From Parascedosporium putredinis (lineage: Eukaryota; Ascomycota; Sordariomycetes; Microascales; Microascaceae), in NCBI GenBank assembly GCA_949357655.1, contig CASHTG010000015.1, positions 1,116,001-1,180,000 of the forward strand: a stretch of 64,000 bases of DNA, written 5' to 3'. Position numbers and translations under genes: made by a program. This document shows positions 1-10,831 of this stretch, one piece after another (within the stretch, counting starts at the first letter, position 1; every line of letters starts with the position of its first letter). The notes below the pieces were generated by a model that ran no database searches, was not told the origin of the DNA, and saw only the letters and a program-made list of their open reading frames with translations.

Positions 1-2827
1 GCATTTTGGCGGTTTGTGTAAGGGGTGGGAGTGTGAAGATGGGAGAAAAGAGAGAAGTATGTAGTAATGGAAAATCAAGAAAAAAAGGAGGTATAGACAA
101 GCGAAGAGAAGACAGCGCAGCTGTGTGAGAGAGAAAGAAGAAGAGAAGAAGAAGTGTAAGCCGCAGGCTGTGGGAAGAAGGAAGATGGTAGAAGGTGGGT
201 GAGCAAGAAGGAGGAGAGAGTTTAACGATGCGAGGGCATCGTATGCCTTAAGTATTGTTGGAGGCTGTCATCCCATCACGGGTGTCGGGGCCGGGTTAGA
301 GGCCGCACGTACAGACATGGGGCCCAGGGCTACGAGATTCGAAAGGAAGGATGGATTTCCCTTCTCGAGTGCAAGGTCGGTTCCGAGAATGGAATCATGG
401 CCGGGCGGCAATGTCTTGCACCAGGAGCACAGCACACACAGTCGCTCTGAGAGGTGCGCATGGGACCCGCGGCCGGCCAGGGTGATACTATTCCTGCCTA
501 CGATCTATTATTTTCTCAAGTGGAGTACTAGGGAATACGGGCTTTTCGATGTGTCCCAAGGGGAAGGGTTGGTCAACCTCAGCTCACCCCGGTTTGGGTG
601 GGCGAGCATCTGCTTAATCCTGGTGAACTTCAAACAGTTGATGATCGGGCGCCACTCCACTTTTTTCTTCTTCTCTTTTTCAAGAAGCGAGGTCACTTGG
701 CTTGGGGGAGAGGTTGAGTGAGGGCGAGCGGGTGACAGCAGAGACAGGCCAAGGGGGTGGCCCCCTTGGCTGGCCGCTGGGCTAATAGAGAGCATGGCAT
801 GGGTGCGGCGCTCTGGGCAAGATCAGTCCCAGGGAAGGGGCAAGCGCGTGCTCGAACCGCGAGGAGTTTTGAGTGTGGGGGACCAAGGAGATCAAGGCTT
901 TGCAAGGGTCAGTCGGATCGACGGCGCGATCTCGAGTCGGGTTGCCCTAGCTATCAAATGTGTCAACTCAACGAAGAGAGAGAGAAGGTTCAATTTGCAG
1001 GATCGGTTCGAATGCCATTGATCAATTGGGGCAACGCGAGCGTGGGTTAGCGGCATTGATGAGGCTCTGATACAGGCAGTCCCCAGTTATGTGCAAGTCT
1101 CGAGCTTGGCCAACTTGGTTCATGTTGTTAGTATTGGAATTAGCCAGTGGATGGAATCAAGGGTGGATTCACGGTGCAGGCGCACGGGGCCCTCTGTTGT
1201 GGTGTAGCCAAGGTGAGAAGAGACCCCCCAAAAGGGGAGTTTCGATGTTCTGTAACATGCCTCCGACGCTGGCTGTGGATCTCGAACGGACAAGGGTGCA
1301 CGGTGGCCAGCCAGCAGCGCAACCTTGATCGATTGAACCTTTCTTGATCGGCATGATGCGATGGATCACCTCCGAGGCGTTCGTGTTTGGGTCGTGTCCA
1401 TTGCATTGACGACGGGCTTTCAAGCACGTCCTCGTTTGCGAGCGGAGGGATCCATTCCACGAAGTTGGTGCTACGTCAATTGATGTCGCGAAGGACGGGA
1501 GATTCGGCTTGAGGTTTGGCTTGGCCAGCCTGATTGATAATAGGAGAGTGTACTGTACTGTAATGCGGCGGCTGCTGGGCATGAGTCTTGCACAACCCGA
1601 ATATACACTAGACAGTGATGCTGAGTGAGGGTGGTATTACAAAACCATGCGAGAGTGGTGCTTGGAGACGATTGAAAGAAGGAGGAAGAAGAGGCTCAAG
1701 ATACTGTTTCTTGGTTCACTTGAATTTCCAACAGTTGAAAACAACAAACAGCCGGTTCTTAGATTGGGTTCCCCCTGGGACCTGAGGGGAAAATCGCCGG
1801 GGCTTTGGGAGCGCTACCTCGCATCAGTGGGAGCCCGCGGGGCGGGATTAACAGTGGAAAGAGATCTTCTGTTTCCTCGAGCGGTTGCGGGCGATCTCCC
1901 AGGAAATCGCCAACCAGGTTCGCTCGATTCTTGGTACCAAGAAAGAGCCTGCCGATGCGCTGTGCTGCGAGCAATCCATTCACCATATCAATCTGATGGA
2001 TCACTAGATCCGTGTACTCTCCAGCCGCAGCCAACACTGATGCATATGCGCACGATTCCAACGAGTTCTTCAGCACCATCCTATCGGTGGAGTCGACGAT
2101 GGATGCTCATGTCAGGGTCCTAGGGAAATGCTACATTGGTGGAGTTGACTCTCTTTTCTCAACAGACAGCCTGGATCAATGCCTACCCCCGTGTTTCAAA
2201 AATACCAGGAGTAGCAAGTCGGTAGGTAGTATGAGGAGTGGACGCGACTTGCATCCTTGACGAACAATGGACGACAAGCGCAAGTCCGCAGCTGGCGTCG
2301 GCTGCCTCGGTATAGAAGGGGTAGCAGTGGCTGGAGACGGAGAACAGCGCCAATCCACATTCTGTGCCCATCAATTGATCCCAATTGGCTTGTTTGTCGC
2401 TCTTTCGGCCCCTTTGCTGTGCGGCCCCCGGAACAGCCTCGGGACCCTGTTCCCAACCCTGCGTTGAGAACGAGGAGAGCCGCTCCAAGTGACGACGGAT
2501 TCACAGCCGAGTAAAGTCCGTCACCCCCGCCCGTCTTCCCTCTGCTCTCCTTCCAAGTCGGAGACACATTCTAACGACTCCCCTCCCCTCTTTCTGACGG
2601 ATTTCTGTCTTCCAAACTCTCCCATAATAACAAAAACGTGCCCACTCTTCGAGAAGCTAGGGGATTGGAAGAAAGGGACGAGCGTAAACCCGTCAAAGAA
2701 CCGGACAAGGTCTCTTGAACTGGATGAAATCCCACCTAGTCGCCTGCCCAACCTCACTCACGTCCCTGAAAATACCACCATATCTTCCTCTTCCTTCTTC
2801 TGCCCCCTACCCCTTTCCAGCCGAACC
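1..2827. other. Non-coding stretch, probable promoter at its left edge
   Basis: No recognisable gene was found. Positions 60-230 are strongly purine-rich on the plus strand, so pyrimidine-rich on the minus strand. That is the usual look of a fungal promoter or leader and suggests a minus-strand gene starting left of the window. A 106-residue minus-strand reading at 1759-2079 is protein-like but unrecognised and is listed separately. The last ~300 bases (2520-2827) are CT-rich and should be the promoter and leader of the following CoA-transferase gene. Palindromic TCAATTGA occurs at 1476 and 2371. Confidence 0.5.
1759..2079 (-). CDS. Weak candidate: unrecognised 106-residue reading
   Basis: An ATG-initiated minus-strand reading of 106 codons. 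Its first ~75 residues have a balanced, protein-like composition: alternating hydrophobic and charged residues, a probable helix around MVNGLLAAQRIGRLFLG, and an acidic stretch EETEDLF. No family is recognised and no intron or leader signal is clear. It may be a chance open frame or one exon of a gene whose other parts are hidden by frame breaks. It is kept only because nothing else occupies this part of the window. Confidence 0.2.
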   Translation of the reverse strand: MVLKNSLESCAYASVLAAAGEYTDLVIHQIDMVNGLLAAQRIGRLFLGTKNRANLVGDFLGDRPQPLEETEDLFPLLIPPRGLPLMRGSAPKAPAIFPSGPRGNPI

Positions 2828-4978
2828 ATGAACCCCTGGCCTTGCCGAGTTCCCGCCGTCCTCTTTCGAGGCCGGGCGGCCTCAGCCCTGGTCGGCCCCC
2901 GCCTCACCCACCGCCAGAGGCCATTCTCCGTCTCATCCTATGCCAAGTCGAGCGCACCTGCGACGCCGAACGCCCGGGGACCGGGCACTTCGACGTTACC
3001 CTTGAGGGAATCAAGGTCCTTGACATGACCAGAGTATTAGCCGGGGTATGTTGGTAAAGATGAGAAGAAAAAGGATGAAGATGAAGCCGATGATGATGAA
3101 AGGGGGAGAAGAAAGCGAGAGAGAAAAGAATTTCCCCTTCCTGTCCCCTCTGTTCCCACTCCCCTCTCCTTCTCCTCCCTCTCCCCACACGTCTCTCACA
3201 GAGACCGGATGAACTCTCTATTTTGAGATTTTGTGGGGCGTGTAGCAGATGTGAAGGGGGCGGCATCATGTCCTGTGACTTGAATTAAGATGAAAAAGAG
3301 GCTAACTGAAGCCGTGAATGTGGTCTTGTTCCTTTTCTTGGCCTTAATGCTATAGCCATATTGCACTCAAATTCTTGGAGACCTAGGGTAAGCTCATGAT
3401 AACTACGCAAAGCATCCGAGAACACAACATTCTCCCTCCCCAGTACCGCCCTCCTCCCCCTCGTACTCCTCCCCTTTCCCCCGTATTCTCGTTCATCCCT
3501 CATCTCAACCTCCAACCATGTGTGGTAAGGACCGTCATCTCTAACTCATCTCTGACCCCCGTCTTTCCGGGCCAATTTTCCCAATCATGCAGAGCCGAAG
3601 TTATCAAGATTGAACACCCCGTAAGGGGTGACGACACTCGGTCGTGGGGCCCGCCCTATGCCGGCTACACCCCGGAGTCTGAATTCGAAGGTCCTGGTGA
3701 ATCTGCGTACTACTTGACTGTAAGTAGTAGAAGCATCCTCAGCTGTAGCAAGCACCCAACCTCGCCATCACAAACGTAAAGAGGTCACGGGGCAAGATCC
3801 CTCAAGGCCCGGGGACGCCCTCTCTCTCTCAACCACCACCTATAGCTAGAGCTAACTGACGGACGTGGCTCGCCGGCTAGGTAAACCGCAACAAAAGTCC
3901 TTGGGGCTCTCGTTCCAGCACCCCCAGGGCGTCGAGATCCTCCACAAGCTCGCCGCCCAGGCCGACGTTCTAGTCGAGAATTATCTCCCAGGCACCCTGC
4001 GGAAGTATGGCCTAGACTACGAAACCATCCACAAGATCAACCCCGGCCTCATCTACACCTCCATCACCGGCTATGGCCAGACGGGGCCGTACTCTAACCG
4101 GGCCGGCTACGACGTCATGGTCGAGGCCGAGTTCGGCCTGATGCACATCACGGGAAACCGAGATGGCCCTCCCGTCAAGGTGGGCGTGGCCGTGACCGAC
4201 CTCACCACGGGCCTCTACGCGAGCAACAGCATCATGGCTGCCCTTCTCAGCCGAGGCAGGTCCGGAAAGGGACAGCACCTCGACGTCGCCCTGAGCGACT
4301 GCCAGACGGCGACCCTCGCCAACATTGCGAGCAGCTGCTTGATTAGCGGCAAGAAAGATTCCGGTCGCTGGGGCACCGCGCATCGTACGTTGACCACACT
4401 TGCCCTTTTTTAATACATCAGAGAGAGAAATGAGAGAGAGAGAGAGAGAGTCCTAACTTGCTGCTTCGCTCCAGCTTCCATCGTGCCGTACCGCGCCTTT
4501 GCCACCAAAGACGGCGACATCCTGCTCGGCGGGGGCAACGACCGCCTCTTTGGCATTCTCTGCGACAACGTCGGGCGGCCCGAGTGGAAGACGGACCCCC
4601 GGTACAGCACGAACGCGGAACGGGTGCGCAACCGCGCCGACCTCGAGGTCATGATCGAGGACCTCACGCGGCAAAAGACGACGGCGGAGTGGCTCGCCGT
4701 CTTCGAGGGCAAGGGCATGCCCTACGCCGCCATCAACGACGTCCAGGCGGCCCTGGAGCACGAGCACACCAAGGCCCGGAACATGGTGGTCGAGGTGGAC
4801 CACCCGGCCTGCGGGCCTATCAAGATGGTCAACACCCCGTCAAGTACTCGGAGAGCACCCCGGTCCCAGGACGCCGCCGCCCGTGCTAGGCGAGCACACG
4901 GACGAGATTCTCACGTCCTACCTTGGATTATCCGCAGATGAGGTGAAAGGGCTGAAGAGCCAGGGCGTGGTATCATAA
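2828..4978 (+). CDS. Family III CoA-transferase (CaiB/BaiF type), mitochondrial
   Basis: Probable acyl-CoA:carboxylate CoA-transferase of the CaiB/BaiF family, related to mammalian SUGCT (succinyl-CoA:glutarate CoA-transferase) and bacterial formyl-CoA transferase. Five exons are read: 2828-3045, 3356-3387 (32 nt), 3593-3719, 3881-4384 and 4475-4978, giving about 462 residues. The N-terminus (MNPWPCRVPAVLFRGRAA) is basic and Arg-rich, which fits a mitochondrial presequence. Family motifs are LEGIKVLDMTRVLAG, AEVIKIEHP, a VTDLTTG segment that aligns with the catalytic Asp169 region of formyl-CoA transferase, and TAHPSIVPY. Four single-base losses break the frame: near 2985, in the A-run at 3893-3896 (NRNK then KSLG), near 4840 and near 4862. 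They look like sequencing errors, though a decaying gene cannot be excluded. Intron 4 ends in a (GA)n tract. Substrate specificity cannot be read from the sequence. Confidence 0.85.
4421..4450 (+). repeat. (GA)n microsatellite inside an intron
   Basis: An almost pure GA dinucleotide run in the last intron (4385-4474) of the CoA-transferase gene, upstream of the acceptor. It lies where the polypurine or pyrimidine context could vary between strains. Confidence 0.9.
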
Positions 4979-6109
4979 ACAAACGGGCCCCTGTCCCCCC
5001 TTGTAGAGGTGGAAAAGAGGAAAAGAGAGAGAGTTTAGTCGTTGTCGGCATAAGTCTGTTGTGTGCTGTGCAACCGAGGCAAGCTAAGCTCTCGGCTAGA
5101 CGCGACATCCGCCGTCCCGCATATGCGGTGGCCCGGATGCAGGAGCGCGGTCGGACACGATCAAACCCAACAATAGAGATGGTAATACGTAAATGCCATT
5201 ATACCACATAAGTGCTGCCCTTTGACGTTGATCCATGGCAGATGTGACCTTGTGCAAAAATATAAAATAAAAAACCAGCGTAGAAAGTGCCCCTCGCTCC
5301 CAGTTTCGAGTAACCCGCCCAATTCACCCTTCCCATCACCACCCTCACTTTTCAACTTGGACAAATTGACCTTGCGCGCACCTTTTGAATTTCCTACCTT
5401 GGAGACGCGAAAGAAACCCTTGAGCTGAGCTCCTTCCCAAATCATCTGGGAAGATGTCCCTGTCCCGCCACGTCCAAGTCACGTTTCTCACGTGATTGGC
5501 AACTTGTTTTCTGGAAGGGCTCAAACCTGTTGCTTTCGCCCAGTTGGACAATGTGGTTCTCGATCCTGGAATGTTGCTAGAGAAAGGGAAGAGGGAAAGA
5601 AGGGAAAAAAAGAAGAAGAAAAGAAACCCACCGACTTCCTGTAATGCACTTTGCGACCTTGGCTCACGGATTGCCAGCTTGTGGATTCTAGCGTGATCGT
5701 GCCATCTTGCGCGGCAACCGGAGCTTACACACCTCATGCTCTGTCTCGACCATCACCACCTTTGAAGCGAACCTCGCACTTGCACTTGAGCCACCTTGCG
5801 CTTTTTGAATCTCTGGGCGTTGCTCCTACTTTTGGGTGGCCCTTCCCTTTCCCGTTTCTCTTCGCTACCTTGCCTCTTTTTCCTTCTTCTTTTCGCGGGG
5901 GCCTTTCCTCCCTTTTTCCCCTTTGCCGCTCATCGTGGCTCACCTTTTGCCTACTTGATGGCATTCAATTGCAAGCTCCCGCTGCGACCTCTAAACTCTT
6001 GTGTTTTGCGCCCCCAAAAAGCGCCTAGAGGCCGCGGATAACTTGCCCAAAATATTTCCCCCTCTTTATAAAAGGTAGCAACGTCCCGCATACCCGAGCA
6101 ACTCCAGCC
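4979..6109. other. Intergenic region with CT-rich promoter
   Basis: No gene seen. The first few hundred bases should hold the 3' end of the CoA-transferase transcript. From about 5700 to 5950 the plus strand is CT-rich, as expected of the promoter and leader of the PHD-finger gene. A TATAAAA element lies at 6067-6073. Confidence 0.5.
6067..6073 (+). promoter_or_regulatory. Candidate TATA box of the PHD-finger gene
   Basis: TATAAAA 37 nt upstream of the proposed ATG at 6110. With the normal TATA-to-start distance this leaves a very short leader. Either the element is not functional or translation begins further downstream, for example at the ATG at 6265. Confidence 0.35.
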
Positions 6110-7655
6110 ATGCAGCCATCAGAAGCGGCCAGTCCCCGCCAGCGCACGGCGGCCGGCGAGCGGCGCACCGAGTCTCGCCCGTCGTCGCCCTCCCCTCGGC
6201 ATCCACGCCCTCGCCCACAGAGACGCCGGCCGCGCGCCGGCCGTACCAGCCCCAGTTCACCGCCATGACGGCCACGATTCTGGAGAGGATCAGGAACGGC
6301 AACGCCAGCGTCAGCTCCGCGGTGGCGGGCGCGCAAGCCGCCGGCGTGGTGCAGCTCAGCCGCGCCAAATACGAAGACGCCCGCCGGCGGCTCGTCGAGA
6401 CTCTCAAGACTTCGGACAGCATCGAGCTACCCGCCGTGCCTACCCGCCGCGTCAAGGGCGTCGCCCCCACCCCCGCGCCCGGGAGCAGGCCGGCCAGCGC
6501 CGTGTCGACGCCGACCCAGGGCGCCCTGAAGCGCAAGCGCAGCCACCTCGACGCTGCCGCCGCCGCCGTGGCCCAGGATCACGGCTCTCCCTTTTCCGAC
6601 CTGGATCTGGACGGCCCCCAGCTGAGGAAGATGGCGCCCCGGCCCCCGTCCGGAAGAAGAAGGCCAAGGACGATGGTGCCGCCGGCTCCGCCTCCAAGCG
6701 GTGCAGCCGGTGCGATCGCCAGGCCTGGACCGAGGACAATGCTTTCATTGCGTGCCCGCGCTGCGAGGAGAGCTGGCACCTTTGTGCAACCCGCCCGAGG
6801 TCGTCAAGGCCTACAAGGCTGACCGGACCAGGTTCCGGTGCTTTGGGTGCCTCGAGGAGGCGCGCCAGATGGCCGAGTACCAAAAGGCCAAGGCCGAGTT
6901 TGCGCAGCTCAAAAGGCAGCACGAAATTGCGAAAACAAAGGAGAGGGTGCTGGCGTCGCTGCCTGTCGGCGCCGCATTCGACAAGCCGGAGGCCATCGGC
7001 TTCGCGGCGGGGAGCGCATCGGATGTCACGGTATGGAAGCACCACAAAAAACCTCAAATATCATTGCGTCATGGGCGAGACCTGAGTTTGCTAACAATAA
7101 TGTGTGTGTACGGACACAGCGCGCCGACTACTTTTCCGCCTTGCCCCGGAGGGACCTCCTCAGCCTCCTGGCCTTTTGCGATAAGCTCCGGCCGAATCTC
7201 CTCGTCGATCTCCTCGTGACCGCCACGAAAAAGCATCCCGAGCTTCCCATCTTCAGCTCCCCGGACTGGGCGGCCCAGGTCACTGCCGGCGCCTCCCGCC
7301 CGAGGACGCTGAGCATCGACCCGGGCCCGGAGAAGCGTGGGGTGGACTCACCGATACCGTCTCACACCGCCCCGAACCCGCCGCTCTCCACGCCCCAGCT
7401 CACGGCCGCGATGAAGCAGGCGGCGCCCCCGAAGCAGACGCAGACGGTCGACGCAACCGACGCCTGGGACGACGACGACGACTTTCTGCCCCCTTCTTGG
7501 CCCAAAGAGGGGAGGGCATGTATGCGACGCTTCCGCCGGAGAGCGAGGACGCCGAGCACCTGATTGACGAAGATGCGGGTGGCGCGTTCCAGGGCTTCGC
7601 GATCAAGTCGGAACCCAACGACTCAGTCAGGCTCGAGCCTACCGTTTGCTGCTAG
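6110..7655 (+). CDS. PHD-finger protein, probable chromatin reader
   Basis: About 486 residues in two exons (6110-7030 and 7120-7655; the intron has branch-like GCTAAC). The N-terminal third is Pro/Ala-rich with a basic KRKRS patch. The zinc-binding unit is CSRC, then CPRC, WHLLC and FRCFGC, a C4HC3 spacing typical of PHD fingers, at about residues 195-245. A charged helical segment (EEARQMAEYQKAKAEFAQLK) follows. The C-terminal part after the intron opens with a conserved-looking helical region (LPRRDLLSLLAFCDKLRPN) and ends in an acidic tail. PHD fingers usually read histone H3 tails, so a nuclear role is inferred. Four one-base losses break the frame: near 6195, C-run 6615-6619, T-run 6781-6783 and G-run 7509-7512. 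The first 50 residues depend on accepting the first break; otherwise the start is 6265. Confidence 0.75.
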
Positions 7656-8334
7656 GCTCGCGCGATTGCCTTATGCCCCCTTTCCACGTTCCATTTTTCT
7701 TTTTCTCTTTCACCAACTCTTCTATTATATACAATTTTCGAATCCAGAGCAACAGAGCAATCAAAGTCCCGTGTGCTCTTGGACTAGCTTGACTAGGTCT
7801 GAGATGGTGGAGCAGGACATCTGAAGGGAGAGAAGGATTTTTATTCTTATTTCTTTTTTATAACGAAAGACCCATGAAGAAACGTCTGCCAAGTTTGAAA
7901 TATGGGCGGTGCGCAATGAAATAAACCTGCGCGGTGTTTATTCCGTTTTGTCTTTGTACAGCAACTCACAGCACTGTTGGCCATTTTAGCAAGGTCATCA
8001 ATTATCATTAAGTTATGTATTTTCCTACAAGAAAGCTAAAAGCATTGAAATACTCGTGAACCAGGATCGATAGTAGGACAATCGAGAATGTTCCAGGCCG
8101 CCATAATTGCCGCCTTGTTCGTTCTAATCCGCTTTGCTATTCGAGTCATCAACGTCATGCGCTGCCTTCTTTGTCCCTGTAGGTAGCCTTGGTATGAAGA
8201 GGAAAGCAGATGAGAGGAGCGCGTGGCGCGGCCTAGAATCGCAAAACTCAAAACCGTTGGCGGATGATGCGTCTATCCTTTATAGAGGTACGTCGACGAA
8301 TTCCCCTCCTGCGGGCGACCTGCCTAATTGCTCT
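7656..8334. other. Convergent 3' region
   Basis: The gap between the plus-strand PHD-finger gene and the minus-strand Cys/His protein. It is AT-richer than the genes and contains probable 3' ends of both transcripts (AATAAA-like at about 7919). No gene seen. Confidence 0.5.
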
Positions 8335-9038
8335 CTAAACCCCCTTCCGGAGTTGGTGGCCGACCGGATGTTCGTCGCTGGCGCTGGCGCGCCGGGGGTT
8401 GATGTGGTGTAGGAGGCCCGGATTCGACCCCGGGCTCGGAGGCAAGGGCTTGGTAAGGGCTCGCAAAAGATTTCTTTGTAGAGGCGACTCGGCCTCACGG
8501 GGTCCCTTCTGGCTGGATGCTGCCACGGGCTGTGTACCCTTCGGTGCCCCGGGGCCCGCCTTACGCAGCCGAAGCGGTTCTGGATGGTACTTTGACTTCT
8601 TGACCGGCCGTTCCGTCCCCTGGTGGCCGCGGCCCTGAGACTCGCCAGACACCTGTGTCCCGTGCTCTCTAACACTGCTGCCCTGCACGCTGCCAACTGG
8701 ATTCCCCTCTTGCGTATACGTACCTCGGGGCCACTCCGTCATTTCCGTGAACTCGGTCGGCTCGCCCTGCTTGCGCGATGCCTGGCGCGTGTTATACTTG
8801 GCCTCGGCAGCCGCCCTCGCGTGCTCGGCCTGCATCGTGCGCTGGCGCCGGCGGAAATCCTCCTCGCACTCCGGGCACGGAAAAGGGAGCCACAGGCGGC
8901 GACGGCCCATCGAGCATACTTTACGAGGCCCGATGCAGCGCGCCCAAAGGTGCGGGCTTCCGCCTCGGCGGCGGAGCATGGTTCGGTGGCTTCCCTCTTG
9001 TGGGCGCAGTTGTGGGTCATGTGGCTCTTGGTGCACAT
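8335..9038 (-). CDS. Uncharacterised Cys/His-motif protein
   Basis: About 234 residues in a single exon. The N-terminus MCTKSHMTHNCAHKRE combines Cys and closely spaced His residues. It is followed by a TFGR-CIGPRKV segment and a CPECEEDFRRRQRTM unit, so a small zinc-binding domain made from the first ~75 residues is likely. A charged helical stretch (QAEHARAAAEAKYNTRQASRK) follows, and the last ~130 residues are Pro/Ser/Gln-rich and look disordered. One base is missing near 8942: the frame changes between TFGR and CIGPRKV. The family seems conserved in fungi but I cannot name it. It is convergent with the PHD-finger gene and divergent from the next gene. Confidence 0.6.
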
Positions 9039-9806
9039 GACAGTTCTTGTTCTGTCTTTGTTATGTGTGCGTGCGTGTATGTGTGTATGGGTGCGGGAGG
9101 GGAGGAGGTCGGGTGGGGGGGATATACCTTACGTGTGTTTTCTCTCCCCGTCTAGCCTTGATCCCTCTCTCTCTCTCGCCGGTCCCGGCTTCTTGCCTCC
9201 CTCTAGGCTGGAGTGTTTGTCAAGGTCGAGGTGTAAAAGATAGGTTTAGCGGTGTGGTATCGCGGAAATGGTCTGCGGAGGTGGAAAAAGAAAACCCGGG
9301 GTGGTATTGCCGGGGGCCTCGATCGCCGTCCTAAGCCTTATGCTGGTGTTCGTAATGGCTCTAACGCGTTCTATCGAGTGTAGCGCTGTAGGAAGATGAT
9401 TCGAGATGAAGATGGAATTAGATTTTGAAACGAGCCGGGAGACTATGTCACTTATACACCCTGAGACAAAGAAGTCGCGATGACTTCCTTACACGCCCAT
9501 CCAGTCTTTGATACGGCGACCAACAAAGCCGGGGGTGTACCATCAACAATGAGGATACAATAGGGACGCGCCGGCGGAGGCAATGGCGCTTTGTACTTCT
9601 ATGTCGAGCAAGCGCGGAAGCGGAATTCTCTACTTCTTTGAAAAAGTCCTTGTGGTTCCTTTTCCCCTTCCATGACAGCCTTGGAGTTCGAGAAGTAGAG
9701 TAGAATTTCAAGCACGAAGAAAAGGTGAAAGCACGTCTTGCACTTACTACTATACATCGTCATCACCATACACCGCCATGATACAAGCGAGGGAAAAGCC
9801 CATCGC
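9039..9806. other. Divergent intergenic region
   Basis: The shared upstream region of the minus-strand Cys/His protein and the plus-strand unknown gene. It contains a GT-rich patch at 9060-9095 and a CT-rich patch at 9140-9200. No gene seen. Confidence 0.45.
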
Positions 9807-10434
9807 ATGGCCGCCTTCGCGACCCAGCCCCCAAAACATGGGATCTTTGCCAGCGATTCCGCCAATACCGATCATCCCTCCGCAGGGCCCACAGGCCCTC
9901 CATGCGCACGGCATCCAACACTTCCTCCAACACCCCGGATACAGACCAAACCCTCGCCATCGGCCTCGCCATCCTGTCAGAGCGCATCGTACGCGCCGAG
10001 CGCGCCGCCAAAGACAAGGCGCCCGCACCGCGCAGCCCCTTTTACAGCCTAGAAGCCCAAGCCGAACTCGTAGAGGACTTTGATTTCCTAGACCTCCTCG
10101 ACGATCTGCTCGAGCGCGGCGGGCCCGGGAATGCGCTGTCAAGGGCGCAGCTGCCACGGGCAACATCATCGACGTCCTCGACGATTTTTTAGGCCTACGT
10201 CCAGCTCCTCCCGCTACCCCCGGCGGGGCAGCCGAGCGCGTGCGCCGCCCGATGCCGTCCCTCGCAGCCATCCGGAAACTGGTTTGGAGGGCCAAGGACG
10301 GAGACCGACATTCGTTGCCGGTATGGCCAGGGCAGCGACGGCCGAGGGAGAACGGGCACTTATGCGTCGACGGGCCACCCCAACTAGTCCTTATCTCCGT
10401 GAACGCTTGGAAAGAGCCCGCGCAGAGGTGCTGA
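9807..10434 (+). CDS. Uncharacterised protein
   Basis: A reading of about 209 residues assembled from three frames, each join needing one missing base (near 9898 and in the GGG at about 10127). Start MAAFATQPPKHGIFASD, then a central helical part (DTDQTLAIGLAILSERIVRA), an acidic part (EDFDFLDLLDDLLE), then GNIIDVLDDFLGLRP and a basic PMPSLAAIRKLVWRAKDGD segment. No family is recognised. The three pieces join with the same one-base-loss pattern as the neighbouring known genes and have strongly biased composition, so coding is more likely than not. The exact start and stop are uncertain. It is convergent with the mannosyltransferase gene. Confidence 0.4.
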
Positions 10435-10831
10435 GATCGTGCTCCCATGGCGCCGACACGCAGGCGTCTTCTTCGCAACGGGGCCGGGTTCGTCCGGCAC
10501 ACTCTCTCGTGAGCGTCCGGTAAAAAGCTAGGCACTCTCACGGTACCGAAATCACGCCACTGCTCTCGTTCGTTGTACGAGGCCAGTCACATGAAACAAG
10601 ATGCTGGATCATCGAGCCAGAAATGAATTCGTGCTTGTGTGTATGTAGGACGAGCCTGGTCATGGGCTGGAGCTTGAGCGTTCAAAAGAAAATCTATTAT
10701 TTGGGGTATCATTTTACCTGTCTTCTACTACCAAATCCCTTCTGGCAAGCCCATCTCTTCCACCTCTTCTTTCTTTCCCGTCTTCTCCGCTCTTTGTTCT
10801 TGCGTTCTATGGTGGTTTTTTTCTTCTATTC
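10435..10831. other. Convergent 3' region
   Basis: Between the unknown plus-strand gene and the minus-strand mannosyltransferase. It is CT-rich at 10740-10830 on the plus strand. Nothing else is seen. Confidence 0.4.

Noticed and set aside
2828..4978. Calling the CoA-transferase a pseudogene because of four frame breaks
   Set aside because: The same one-base losses occur in essential genes across the window, so a sequence-error explanation is simpler. Motifs and splice sites are intact.
8404..8450. tRNA-like T-arm sequence (GGATTCGACCCCGGG context)
   Set aside because: The loop does not have the right size, no acceptor or anticodon arms can be built, and it lies inside the minus-strand Cys/His protein gene.
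9750..10541. 263-residue minus-strand reading
   Set aside because: Arg/Gly/Cys-rich translation typical of the antisense of GC-rich coding DNA. The plus-strand reading is more protein-like.
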